64,000 nt of DNA from CAZQYB01 sp964582985 (GTDB lineage: Bacteria; Planctomycetota; Phycisphaerae; Sedimentisphaerales; Anaerobacaceae). Location of the stretch: assembly GCA_964582985.1 (NCBI GenBank), contig CAZOUM010000007.1:1-64000 (forward strand), written 5' to 3'. The first letter of the stretch is position 1; every line of letters starts with the position of its first letter. Positions 41,790-49,981 of the stretch are shown here, in pieces. The notes below the pieces were generated by a model. That model saw nothing but the letters and a program-made list of their open reading frames with translations. It had not been told where the DNA came from and made no database searches. A program made the translations under genes and the position numbers.

Positions 41790-44549
41790 ATGTGCAAAAA
41801 AGTTGCGTTGATAATTTCGCTTGCCTTGTTTCTTGTTGCGTTCGGCAGTTGCTCTGCAAAAACTCGTCTTGGGCGGATTTCGTTTGAATTGCCTGCGTCC
41901 GGGGCTGTGGAAATGAACGGCACAGACAGGCCCATTGATGCCGAAGGCGTCGCACGGATCAAGGTGCGGCTTTCGAGTCCTCAGAAAGGGCTTGTCAGCG
42001 TGCATTACTCAGTTGTTGCCGGCAGCGCATCAGGGTCCGGAGTGGACTACGTTCTCGAGCCTGGTACGCTTACATTTAAGCCGGGAGAGACTGAAAAAGA
42101 AATCGGTATAATTATAATCCGCGACGGCCGTGATGAAGAAAATGAGACGATCGAGGTTGCTTTGTCCGACGTCAAAGGGGGTGTTTTGGGGCCAATTTCC
42201 AGACACACTTATACGATCATCGACCCTCGGCCCGTAATATCATTTTCTCCTTCCAGAAGTTCTCAATCCGAATCAAAGTCTCCTCTCAAAGTCACAATCA
42301 AGCTTTCAGAAGCATGTGACAAAAGCGTAGTAGTTGACTACAACATGGCGTCGAGTACGGCTTCATCCGGCGTCGATTTCGAGGAACTTGCACCGGGGCG
42401 GCTGATCTTCAAACCCGGCGAGACTTCAAAGACGGTTGAGGTTTTGCTTATCGACGATATAATCCCTGAGGAATCGGAGTTGATGGTGTTGGAGCTATCC
42501 AACGCAATAAACGGCAGGCTTGAAGAAACGAAATACGTTTGCACAATACTCGATAAACCGGTCGAAGAGCCCGCGGTTAAAAGGAATGCGAATTCAAAGC
42601 AATTGACAGGCTTGATCGTAACCGGTCAGAGCAATCACGATTGGAGAAAGGGTACAGATGCTATCAAGCAGATACTCGATCAGTCCGGGCTGTTTGATAT
42701 AGATCTCGCTATCAGTCCCGGTGAAGACGAGGACGTTAAAACATACAAGCCGAATTTCGCCCCGTATGATGTGGTCATACTTAATTACGTCGGTGACAGT
42801 TGGTGTCGTGAAACCGAGAAAAACCTTGAGGACTATGTCAGAAATGGCGGAGGACTCGTGGCATGGCACGCGGCAAATAACTCGTTTCCCGAATGGCACG
42901 AATACAACCTTATGATGGGCATGGGAGGCTGGGAGCACCGTAACGAGAAATGGGGCCCTTACTTGCGATGGACAGGCGGAAGGGTACTCCGTGATTATTC
43001 ACCCGGCGAAGCCGGAGATCATCCGAGCAAGCATGTCATTAAAATGATAAGCCGATCGCCCGAACATCCGATCATGAAGGGATTGCCGGACGAATGGCTT
43101 CACGCACGAGACGGTTTCAACGTTGGAATGCGCGGTCCTGCAGAGAATGTTGAGATTCTGGCGACAGCCTATGCGGATATTGATATGGATGAAGGAACCG
43201 GCGAAAACGAGCCGATGATCTGGACGGTTAAATACGGCAAGGGGAAGGTTTTTCATACATTGCTGGGCAATACTGGCGGAACACCGTCAGTAGGTATAGA
43301 GTGCGTCGGTTTCATAGTGACATTTCTTCGCGGCACCGAGTGGGCCGCTACCGGACAGGTAACATACGAGATTCCGGATGACTTTCCAACGGCCAGTGAA
43401 GTTAAACGTTGGAATGCTTATAATCCGCCGGCTCTAATAAAGGTACCGGAGGGTGTTTGCTCCGTACAATTCGAAAAGACTTCCTCTTCAAGCATTGAAT
43501 CGAAAGGGGAACTGGAGATCGGTCTGGTGCTTTCCGAAGCACAGGATAAGCCCGTGACAGTCGATTTCAAGAGGGTGCGAAGCACCGCCAGCGACAAAAA
43601 AGATTTCAAACTTAAATACGGCACGCTGATCTTCGAGCCGGGCCAGACGCGAAAGGTACTAAGGCCAATCACTTTCGAAGGCACCGACACCGATCACCCT
43701 AAAACGATGGCGCTGCGATTGTCGAATCCGACAAATGCGGTTCTGGGCGGTAAAAGCCTGTTCACTCACACGTTCATCGACAATGACGGCCTGGATTGGG
43801 ACGGCAAGAGATGGTACTACTCGGATGTTCCGAAGAATTATGTTGTCAACGGCCAGTGGCAACTCGAATGGGAACCTGTCGATGACCAGCAGATCGTAGT
43901 AAAGTTAGATGAGCAGCGCCTAAGCGAGCCGGGAGATGTTGCCGAATTTACATATAAGTGGCTAAGCGACGGCCCGACAACCGGCTGCGACTGCATGCCT
44001 TTGAACGAATGTATCGACGATGACGTTACTTGTACGGCAGGCTCGGGTGACTTTCGCATGGGCCTGTTCGATTCGAGCGGCAGCGGTTACGTTACTGCCG
44101 ACGGAGGCGGAGGGGAAAATGAAGTTTTCCGTGGATACAGGGGTTACAAATTTTATGTTAGCCCGCATGTAAGCAAGGACGCCGGCAGACGGCTGGATAT
44201 TAATGGCGAGACTCATATCCCCGGTAGTATCTGCAAGCGCAAGCACCCTTCGGCGGACTCGATGCTTCTTAATAAGAATTTCAATTACACACGCATGAAA
44301 ATTACCGGCGGCTACGAACTGCCTCTCAATATATTTTCGGTGTTAACGCTCAGGCTCGAACGGCTGGATAATCGTTCGATTCAGGCTTCGATAACGCTTA
44401 ACGATATTACCTACACGGCGATCGACAACGACCCGGCCCATCAGCCGCAAAAAATTGACGTATTTGCGATTTCGTATCCAAATGCCAGAAATTATACGCG
44501 ATTGGTATTGGGCCCGACTGGGGAATTAATAAGAAAGAGTGAAGATTGA
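41790..44549 (+). CDS. Secreted Calx-beta / ThuA-like / domain-X protein
   Basis: 919 residues; lipoprotein-like signal (ALFLVAFGSC). Two Calx-beta domains (about 30-145 and 148-255: VDYVLEPGTLTFKPGETEKE, VDFEELAPGRLIFKPGETSK). A ThuA-like, glutamine-amidotransferase-fold domain follows (about 270-530: LIVTGQSNHDWRKGTDAI, YDVVILNYVGDSW, GGGLVAWHAANNSF, GKGKVFHTLLGNTGG). A third Calx-beta lies at about 555-665 (KYGTLIFEPGQTRKVL). The C-terminal domain X (about 668-910) is shared with the proteins at 44631 and 46387. ThuA domains occur in planctomycete sugar-use proteins but have no settled activity. AAGGAAAAGG precedes the ATG. The gene is transcribed divergently from the giant SGNH gene. Confidence 0.8.
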   Translation: MCKKVALIISLALFLVAFGSCSAKTRLGRISFELPASGAVEMNGTDRPIDAEGVARIKVRLSSPQKGLVSVHYSVVAGSASGSGVDYVLEPGTLTFKPGETEKEIGIIIIRDGRDEENETIEVALSDVKGGVLGPISRHTYTIIDPRPVISFSPSRSSQSESKSPLKVTIKLSEACDKSVVVDYNMASSTASSGVDFEELAPGRLIFKPGETSKTVEVLLIDDIIPEESELMVLELSNAINGRLEETKYVCTILDKPVEEPAVKRNANSKQLTGLIVTGQSNHDWRKGTDAIKQILDQSGLFDIDLAISPGEDEDVKTYKPNFAPYDVVILNYVGDSWCRETEKNLEDYVRNGGGLVAWHAANNSFPEWHEYNLMMGMGGWEHRNEKWGPYLRWTGGRVLRDYSPGEAGDHPSKHVIKMISRSPEHPIMKGLPDEWLHARDGFNVGMRGPAENVEILATAYADIDMDEGTGENEPMIWTVKYGKGKVFHTLLGNTGGTPSVGIECVGFIVTFLRGTEWAATGQVTYEIPDDFPTASEVKRWNAYNPPALIKVPEGVCSVQFEKTSSSSIESKGELEIGLVLSEAQDKPVTVDFKRVRSTASDKKDFKLKYGTLIFEPGQTRKVLRPITFEGTDTDHPKTMALRLSNPTNAVLGGKSLFTHTFIDNDGLDWDGKRWYYSDVPKNYVVNGQWQLEWEPVDDQQIVVKLDEQRLSEPGDVAEFTYKWLSDGPTTGCDCMPLNECIDDDVTCTAGSGDFRMGLFDSSGSGYVTADGGGGENEVFRGYRGYKFYVSPHVSKDAGRRLDINGETHIPGSICKRKHPSADSMLLNKNFNYTRMKITGGYELPLNIFSVLTLRLERLDNRSIQASITLNDITYTAIDNDPAHQPQKIDVFAISYPNARNYTRLVLGPTGELIRKSED

Positions 44550-44630
44550 GTATTGATACTGCAATGACCACGTTTTAAGATGAAAACTTAATCGAATGTA
44601 TTTTTTGTATTTTTTTTGGAGGTAGCATTA

Positions 44631-45560
44631 ATGGAAACTCGAAATTTAATTATTGGCAGTCTGGTTATAACCCTTATTCTTAGTCTTGGGCTTGGATATG
44701 CTCAAACGCCTGTTAAGAAAGATGGGGGTGTGCCTGTTATTAAGCCAGCTATTGATATTCCTGGCAGCGGCGAGCGGCCTGGAGTACCTGTTAAGAAGGA
44801 TGGGAATATAACTATTATCGGGCAAGCAGTTGATCTTTTTACCGACAGCGAGAACCCCGGAGTAGAGTGGAACGGGTCGGTTTGGTATATCGATTCGAAT
44901 CCTGAGAGATTATTGGTTAATTCCGACGGCGATCTGGAGTGGGCAAATCCTAAGGGCGGCGATTCGTTTAAAACGAGTATCCCCAAGCAGCGTCTTAGCA
45001 AGGTCGGTGACATTGCCGAAATGTGTTATATGTTTATGAGTGACGGACCGCATGGATGCGGCGAGCGCAGGAAAAAGAATTGCTTAACAAGTGACGACGA
45101 CGATTGCTACGAGAATGATATTACTTGCATTGCCGGGACCAGTGACATTCGGGTCGGGCTTTTTGAGGAGTTTCCCGATCCGGAAGACCCAGGCGATATG
45201 GATTTACGGGGCTACAACTTCCGTTTTGGTCCGAACATGATGGCCGGACCGACCCGTTGGATTGATTATAAAGGCGAAGTTCATAAGACAGGCATGTTCG
45301 GCAACCGTGGTATGAGCTCGAATTCAGGCCTGATGGGGGTAATTCCCGGATTCGAGCTTAAACCGGGCAAATATTCTTTCTTTAGAGTAAGGCTGGAACG
45401 AATCTCTTCGGATAGTATTCTCCTTTCGATCAAGCTAAATGGCAGGACCATCGAATACTTAGATGTCTCAGGGGAAAATATGCCTGAGAATATCGATGTT
45501 TTTGCTGTCTCTATGCGTAACAGCAGGCCCTACACGCGAGTGGTGTTTAGAGCTTTGTAA
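44631..45560 (+). CDS. Secreted stand-alone domain-X protein
   Basis: 309 residues. GGAGG (44618-44622) lies 8 bases before ATG 44631. Signal peptide METRNLIIGSLVITLILSLG to about residue 25 (YAQTP). A twofold repeat VKKDGG...VPVIKPAIDI / VKKDGNITIIGQAVDL follows, then domain X: NPGVEWNGSVWYIDSNPERL, LVNSDGDLEW, PKQRLSKVGD, an acidic Cys-rich loop (DDDCYENDITCIAGTSDIRV), FRFGPNMMAGPTRW, HKTGMFG, and a final RPYTRVVFRAL. It is the single-domain form of the module that ends the proteins at 41790 and 46387. Unknown function; a carbohydrate-binding beta-sandwich with a calcium-type loop is my guess. Confidence 0.75.
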   Translation: METRNLIIGSLVITLILSLGLGYAQTPVKKDGGVPVIKPAIDIPGSGERPGVPVKKDGNITIIGQAVDLFTDSENPGVEWNGSVWYIDSNPERLLVNSDGDLEWANPKGGDSFKTSIPKQRLSKVGDIAEMCYMFMSDGPHGCGERRKKNCLTSDDDDCYENDITCIAGTSDIRVGLFEEFPDPEDPGDMDLRGYNFRFGPNMMAGPTRWIDYKGEVHKTGMFGNRGMSSNSGLMGVIPGFELKPGKYSFFRVRLERISSDSILLSIKLNGRTIEYLDVSGENMPENIDVFAVSMRNSRPYTRVVFRAL

Positions 45561-45563
45561 TTT

Positions 45564-45985
45564 TTATCCGACTTCGGCGCAGTAAGGTTTAGGCGAAAAA
45601 CAGGATAAAATTAACGTATGCGAAGACTTTAAAGTTTTTGTATTCGGAGGATCGTTTTTTAGGATATTCTTAAATGCTCGAGAGGTGTCAATTTTAGACA
45701 GTTGACTAAGGCTCCTGCCCACCTGTGAACATTCTAAATCAATCAACTTGAATCTATCTGATACTCGTTTCTCTATTGTCTTATTTCTCTTGTTTTCTTC
45801 TTCAAAGATATCTGTGAGGTGTCTTTTAGTTATGACAGTTACTTCCTCATTATCATCTAAACTCTGGCTAACTGTTAGGATAGCAGTGTAGATGGTAAGA
45901 TTGTTCTTAATGATTATATCTTCGATATCTTCCAGGGTATACCACCTAAGACAAGATACCCGCTGATTGTGGCCGAACTTCGCAT
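45564..45985 (-). pseudogene. Frameshifted small AT-rich gene
   Basis: ATG 45985 has GGAGG 8 bases upstream (45998-45994), but that frame stops after 23 codons at 45914. A second frame runs open from about 46001 to the stop at 45564 (over 140 codons: RWYTLEDIEDIIIKNNLTIY, then ITKRHLTDIFEEENKRNKTI) without any ATG, GTG or TTG until codon 85. The simplest reading is one gene with a frameshift in its first 70 bases, either real decay or a sequencing error. Composition is clearly more AT-rich than the neighbours. Not recognised. Confidence 0.55.
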
Positions 45986-46029
45986 TAGTAATACCTCCAA
46001 TTCATAAAATAAAAAATTTCTACCCGCGA

Positions 46030-46218
46030 TTAAGCAGCAATACTAAGAGATAATACATGAAGCGTCAATGGCTTATAATTTCTATCTCGATGCCTACCGT
46101 TTATTTTCTGTAGTTCGTAGCACAACCTCACTAATAATCGTGTTTCTTTGAAATCATTTTTTTCAGCCTCAAAAACCACTTGCGATTCTAAAGCGTTTTC
46201 TGTTGCCAGTTTTAACAT
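46030..46218 (-). CDS. Small AT-rich ORF upstream of the frameshifted gene
   Basis: 62 residues, ATG 46218 preceded by AAGGGGGAAG, a strong ribosome-binding site. Helical and charged (MLKLATENALESQVVFEAEK). It lies 45 bases before the start of the broken gene on the same strand. The pair looks like a small acquired cassette inserted between large secreted-protein genes. The two-gene size recalls toxin-antitoxin modules, but no family motif supports this. Confidence 0.45.
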   Translation of the reverse strand: MLKLATENALESQVVFEAEKNDFKETRLLVRLCYELQKINGRHRDRNYKPLTLHVLSLSIAA

Positions 46219-46386
46219 ATCTTCCCCCTTCGGAAAGCGGCGGCTGTATTGCCCTTTACAAAGGTGGCATATTTACAGACCGTACAAGCGAGCGTCAAAC
46301 TAAGGCTCTGACTGGTCTGCCGGCAATCGGCGGTTTGGGCCGAATAATCGTGGTCCGCTATGTGGCCTGCCGCGACACAGATTCTA

Positions 46387-49300
46387 TTACAGGGCCCTGA
46401 GCACAAGTCGCGTGTAAGGGCGTTTGTTACGCATCGAAACGGCAAAGACATCGATTTTCTGCGGCTGGTCATCGGCGGAATCGTCTGTGTAGCTGATGGT
46501 TCTGTCGTTAAGCGTAATCGACAATTGCACGGTTTTCGCCGAGAGTCGCTCCAGTCTCACATTGAAGAAAGAATACTCGCCCGGCGGAAGCTCAAAGCCG
46601 GGAATGCGCCCCATGAGGCCGGCGTTTCTGCTCATAAGGTCATCCCTGTTGACGGGTTTCTTGCCGAACATGCCCGTCTTATGGACCTCTCTGGTACAAT
46701 CCACCCATCGCGTAGGCCCAGCCATCATGTTCGGACCAAAACGGAAGTTGTAACCTTTGAAGCCTTTATAGCCGTCGTGATCGGGGCCTCTTTCAACCGA
46801 CTCAAACAAACCCACCCGGATGTCACTCGTTCCGGCCAGACACGTAATGTCATCGTCGAAGCAACTGTCGGGACATTTCAGGCAGTCCTCACAATCATGG
46901 TCGCCGTCGCTCATAAACATATAAGATTTTTCTACAACGTCACCCACCTTGCTCAAACGCTGCTCGGGGATACTGGTGATGAACTGCTCTCTTCCCTTGG
47001 GTGTCCACTCCATATCGCCGTCGGAGTTGACGAACAGCCTCTCAGGGTCAGAGTCAAGATACCAAACCGACCCGTCCCAACTAATCCCCGGCTTGTCACC
47101 CCTGAAGATGTCCTTGACCTGTTTTGGACCGCTCCCAGATCTTGCCTCAATCAGCTTCAGTTCGAACGCGTTCCATATGCCCCTGGAACCTTCGCGACCA
47201 CTCCTGGCGCGGTCGGGATAAGTGTTGTCGGCTGCCTCGTAGATTATAAGGACGTCCGATCCGTCGGTCGAGAACTTGATGAGGCTGGTCGCAACCTCAT
47301 CATCCTTCAAAACGCTCGTGACCTTTACGTTCTTGGCCTCTAACAGCGAAACAACGCCTTTGCCGGTTCCTTTAACTAAATCCCAAGCATTGGAGCCGGG
47401 CAGACCTTCTGTCGGGACGGGATTTGCGCTTACGCTGGGCATCGGCGGCATTCCGCTTACGTGGTCGTGACAGTTACGCGTTTGCTGCTGACTGGGCTCC
47501 CAGTGGTTGTGGTACGATTTAACCTCATAGACACCAGCCGGTAGGCCCTTGATCAGCACCAAGCCGTCGCCGGTCTTTTGGCCGGCCCAGTCGCACGAAT
47601 AGAAATAGGTATTGGCGATGGGGTCGCCTTCGGGAATTCCGAAAACGGGCAGGTCGCCTGCCAAACCGCCACGACACAGGCCATGGCCCATGACGGCGCC
47701 GTTACCACCCTTGCCGTTATCGATGAGCACCTGAATGCCCGTTCCGAGTATTCCCTCAGGATCTGGAGTTGTTTTGCCGATGGGCAACCAAACGCCGTCA
47801 TGCATGTACATATCCGCCCAGCCCGGATGGCACAGTGTGTACCAGCCAGGCTTTACGTTGCCCGGACGAGGCTTCATACGGTCATACCACTGGGGTACGG
47901 CAAGATCGACCTTAAGATCGAGCATCCCGACTGTACTGAATGTCCAAATGTCACCTTTAACAACCTTGTCGCCGGTTAACTGGTCAACGCGCCAGTAATA
48001 TGTGGTCGCCTCTTTGAGCGAGTCGAGCGTGTAGGTCGTATGCTTCTGTGCCTTGCTCAAAGCTATAGTTCCATTTTTCACATCTTCGAGTTTGTCACTG
48101 ATATAAACGGTATGCGCCATCGTGGTCCTTGCAGCTTTCCAACTGAGTGTCATCTTAGTCGGCTTCCACTGGGCCAGATCGATAGGCTTTGGATTGGTCG
48201 CCTTACCAGAATCAACCGTAAAACTCCACAATTTGCCTTTCCAGGGACTCTGCTTCCAGGAAGCATTAATCGCGTCAACACGCCAGTAATACTGCTTAGA
48301 GAATTCCAATTCCTTAGGTTTGAAACTATTTCCAGAAACAATGCCCTTATCCTCCAGTTTCTCCGGATCGGAACCAAAGAAAACCTTATGCGATGTCGCG
48401 TTTAATCCACCCTTCCATGCTAAGCTTACATTAGAGGCAACCCTTTCGGCCTTGATCGCCGGACTCGGATCCGACGCTTTTCCATCAGTAGTAGTGAACT
48501 GCCACGTTGTTCCCTTATGAACCGTTCCTGCTTGGTCTATGACATCCACACGCCAGTGATAGGTCTTATTAAAACCAAGCTCCGGATCGAAGGAGTTAAC
48601 ACTTAGACCTTCCTTAAAGGCCTTGGCAGATGCCCCAACAGCATCGAGACTCATCCCAATATAAAGATTATACTTCTTGTCCCCACCGGAACCTGCCCGC
48701 CAGGTGAGTTTGCTGTCGGCTTTTACATCTTCGCTACGATTCCGCGGCGATGGCCTCCGGGCCTTCTTGCGATTGGTTGCCGTAACAATAGTCCTGTCCG
48801 ATCCGGACAGATACCGGCAGCTTACCGTATCTTTACCGCCAAAAGCCGTGATATACCCGCTGGCGATGTCTTCTTTTATCTCGGCTGTCACATCACCTTT
48901 GATCGTAAGTTCGCCTTCTGTGATATCCAACGTATAGGCCGCCTCGGCATGACTGAAAGAAAAGCATTCAATCCTGCCGCCGTAAAGATTAATCGAGGCC
49001 TGGCCGGCACGTTCTGAATTTGAGGGACACCGCAGTTCCCGGCCCACGCGAATTATCCCACCGTTCATGTTGATGGTCATCGGCAACTTGCCGCGGTTTC
49101 CGCCGAAGGTCAAGTTGTTCACAAACTCTACTAATGAGTTGCCGCTGACATTCATCACGCCGCCGCCTGTATCGCTGAGGAACATTCCGTCGGCCCTGAC
49201 CACACCGTCAACAACGTTAACAATACCGTTCGCACGGCTTCCATTCGAACATCTCAGGACGCCGATAATAGTGACGTTGCCCCTGAGAACGTTTATCGTC

Positions 49301-49629
49301 CCAACGCTGTCGCCTTTTTCGGCGAATCTCAACCAGCCGCCAATCTTAACGTTACCCCCTTCAATCACATCGAGGCTCTGGAGGTCGCCTCGCCATGCCG
49401 GACCGCGAATCTCACCGCAGGTCACGTCCGAATCGATGACAGGCCCACGTTCCGGCGGAGAACTAAGCACAATCACATCAACCGGACCGGGTGTCTTGCC
49501 ACCTTGCCAGTTATCCCCTGTTGACCATAAATCACCGGCACCCTTGCCGGTCCACTCCACTTCCGCAGCGGCACCGACTACAGCACACGCCAAAACAACA
49601 GAAACTACAAATGTTACTTTACCGTTCAT
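46387..49629 (-). CDS. Secreted multidomain protein: beta-solenoid, three FN3, domains Y and X
   Basis: 1080 residues. Signal peptide to about 22 (VVLACAVVGAAAEVEW). Residues 25-290 look like a passenger/beta-solenoid (WTGKGAGDLWSTGDNWQGGK, GVMNVSGNSLVEF, INMNGGIIRV). Three fibronectin-III-like modules with the YHWRVD/YYWRVD signature occupy about 300-590. Domain Y spans about 595-835 (GWADMYMHDGVWLPIG, GLPAGVYEVKSYHNHWEPSQ, STDGSDVLIIYEA) and is shared with the protein at 51998. Domain X spans about 840-1080 (ISWDGSVWYLDSDPERLFVN, MAGPTRW, RPYTRLVLRAL). A large adhesin-like surface or matrix protein is likely. The ribosome-binding site is modest (AGCAGG). Confidence 0.8.
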   Translation of the reverse strand: MNGKVTFVVSVVLACAVVGAAAEVEWTGKGAGDLWSTGDNWQGGKTPGPVDVIVLSSPPERGPVIDSDVTCGEIRGPAWRGDLQSLDVIEGGNVKIGGWLRFAEKGDSVGTINVLRGNVTIIGVLRCSNGSRANGIVNVVDGVVRADGMFLSDTGGGVMNVSGNSLVEFVNNLTFGGNRGKLPMTINMNGGIIRVGRELRCPSNSERAGQASINLYGGRIECFSFSHAEAAYTLDITEGELTIKGDVTAEIKEDIASGYITAFGGKDTVSCRYLSGSDRTIVTATNRKKARRPSPRNRSEDVKADSKLTWRAGSGGDKKYNLYIGMSLDAVGASAKAFKEGLSVNSFDPELGFNKTYHWRVDVIDQAGTVHKGTTWQFTTTDGKASDPSPAIKAERVASNVSLAWKGGLNATSHKVFFGSDPEKLEDKGIVSGNSFKPKELEFSKQYYWRVDAINASWKQSPWKGKLWSFTVDSGKATNPKPIDLAQWKPTKMTLSWKAARTTMAHTVYISDKLEDVKNGTIALSKAQKHTTYTLDSLKEATTYYWRVDQLTGDKVVKGDIWTFSTVGMLDLKVDLAVPQWYDRMKPRPGNVKPGWYTLCHPGWADMYMHDGVWLPIGKTTPDPEGILGTGIQVLIDNGKGGNGAVMGHGLCRGGLAGDLPVFGIPEGDPIANTYFYSCDWAGQKTGDGLVLIKGLPAGVYEVKSYHNHWEPSQQQTRNCHDHVSGMPPMPSVSANPVPTEGLPGSNAWDLVKGTGKGVVSLLEAKNVKVTSVLKDDEVATSLIKFSTDGSDVLIIYEAADNTYPDRARSGREGSRGIWNAFELKLIEARSGSGPKQVKDIFRGDKPGISWDGSVWYLDSDPERLFVNSDGDMEWTPKGREQFITSIPEQRLSKVGDVVEKSYMFMSDGDHDCEDCLKCPDSCFDDDITCLAGTSDIRVGLFESVERGPDHDGYKGFKGYNFRFGPNMMAGPTRWVDCTREVHKTGMFGKKPVNRDDLMSRNAGLMGRIPGFELPPGEYSFFNVRLERLSAKTVQLSITLNDRTISYTDDSADDQPQKIDVFAVSMRNKRPYTRLVLRAL

Positions 49630-49726
49630 AAAAAACCTGCTTTCTGTAATCTAACATTTACCGGCGATGCGACCGCTTCCATAAGCATTGTCGAGCCACT
49701 ACTGTTGCTGTTTTCTTCCAAATTAG

Positions 49727-49841
49727 AAGACGCACCGAAGCCGTGGTTTTATGCATATCAGCGAAAATATTCAAAGATTAAGATTCCCCTATAAACGCCT
49801 TAATAGCATCGCTAAGGCTCCTTATTGCCATAAGTTGTCAA
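49727..49841. repeat. Dispersed leader repeat, copy 3
   Basis: Matches copy 1 along its full length (GAAGCCGTGGTTTTATGCAT, CGCCTTAATAGCATCGCTA, GGCTCCTTATTGCCATAAGT). It lies 98 bases upstream of the start at 49629, in the same orientation relative to the gene as copy 1. The rest of the 352-base gap 49630-49981 is empty. Confidence 0.8.
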
Positions 49842-49981
49842 AATGACCTGCCTCAGATAGCACAATCTGCACCGGATAGCCTAACCGATTCTCACAAACG
49901 GACTGTTCTGGTGAAAACAAAATTTAGGCCACTTATCCTGGTTCTTCTTCAGGAATCACAGTTTCATCAATCGCCGTTTCA

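Noticed and set aside
45564..46218. Toxin-antitoxin module
   Set aside because: Size and pairing fit, but neither peptide shows a toxin or antitoxin motif and one gene is frameshifted. I kept it only as an unassigned cassette.
46360..47343. 327-codon plus-strand frame
   Set aside because: Antisense to domains X and Y of the protein at 46387; no ribosome-binding site or domain.
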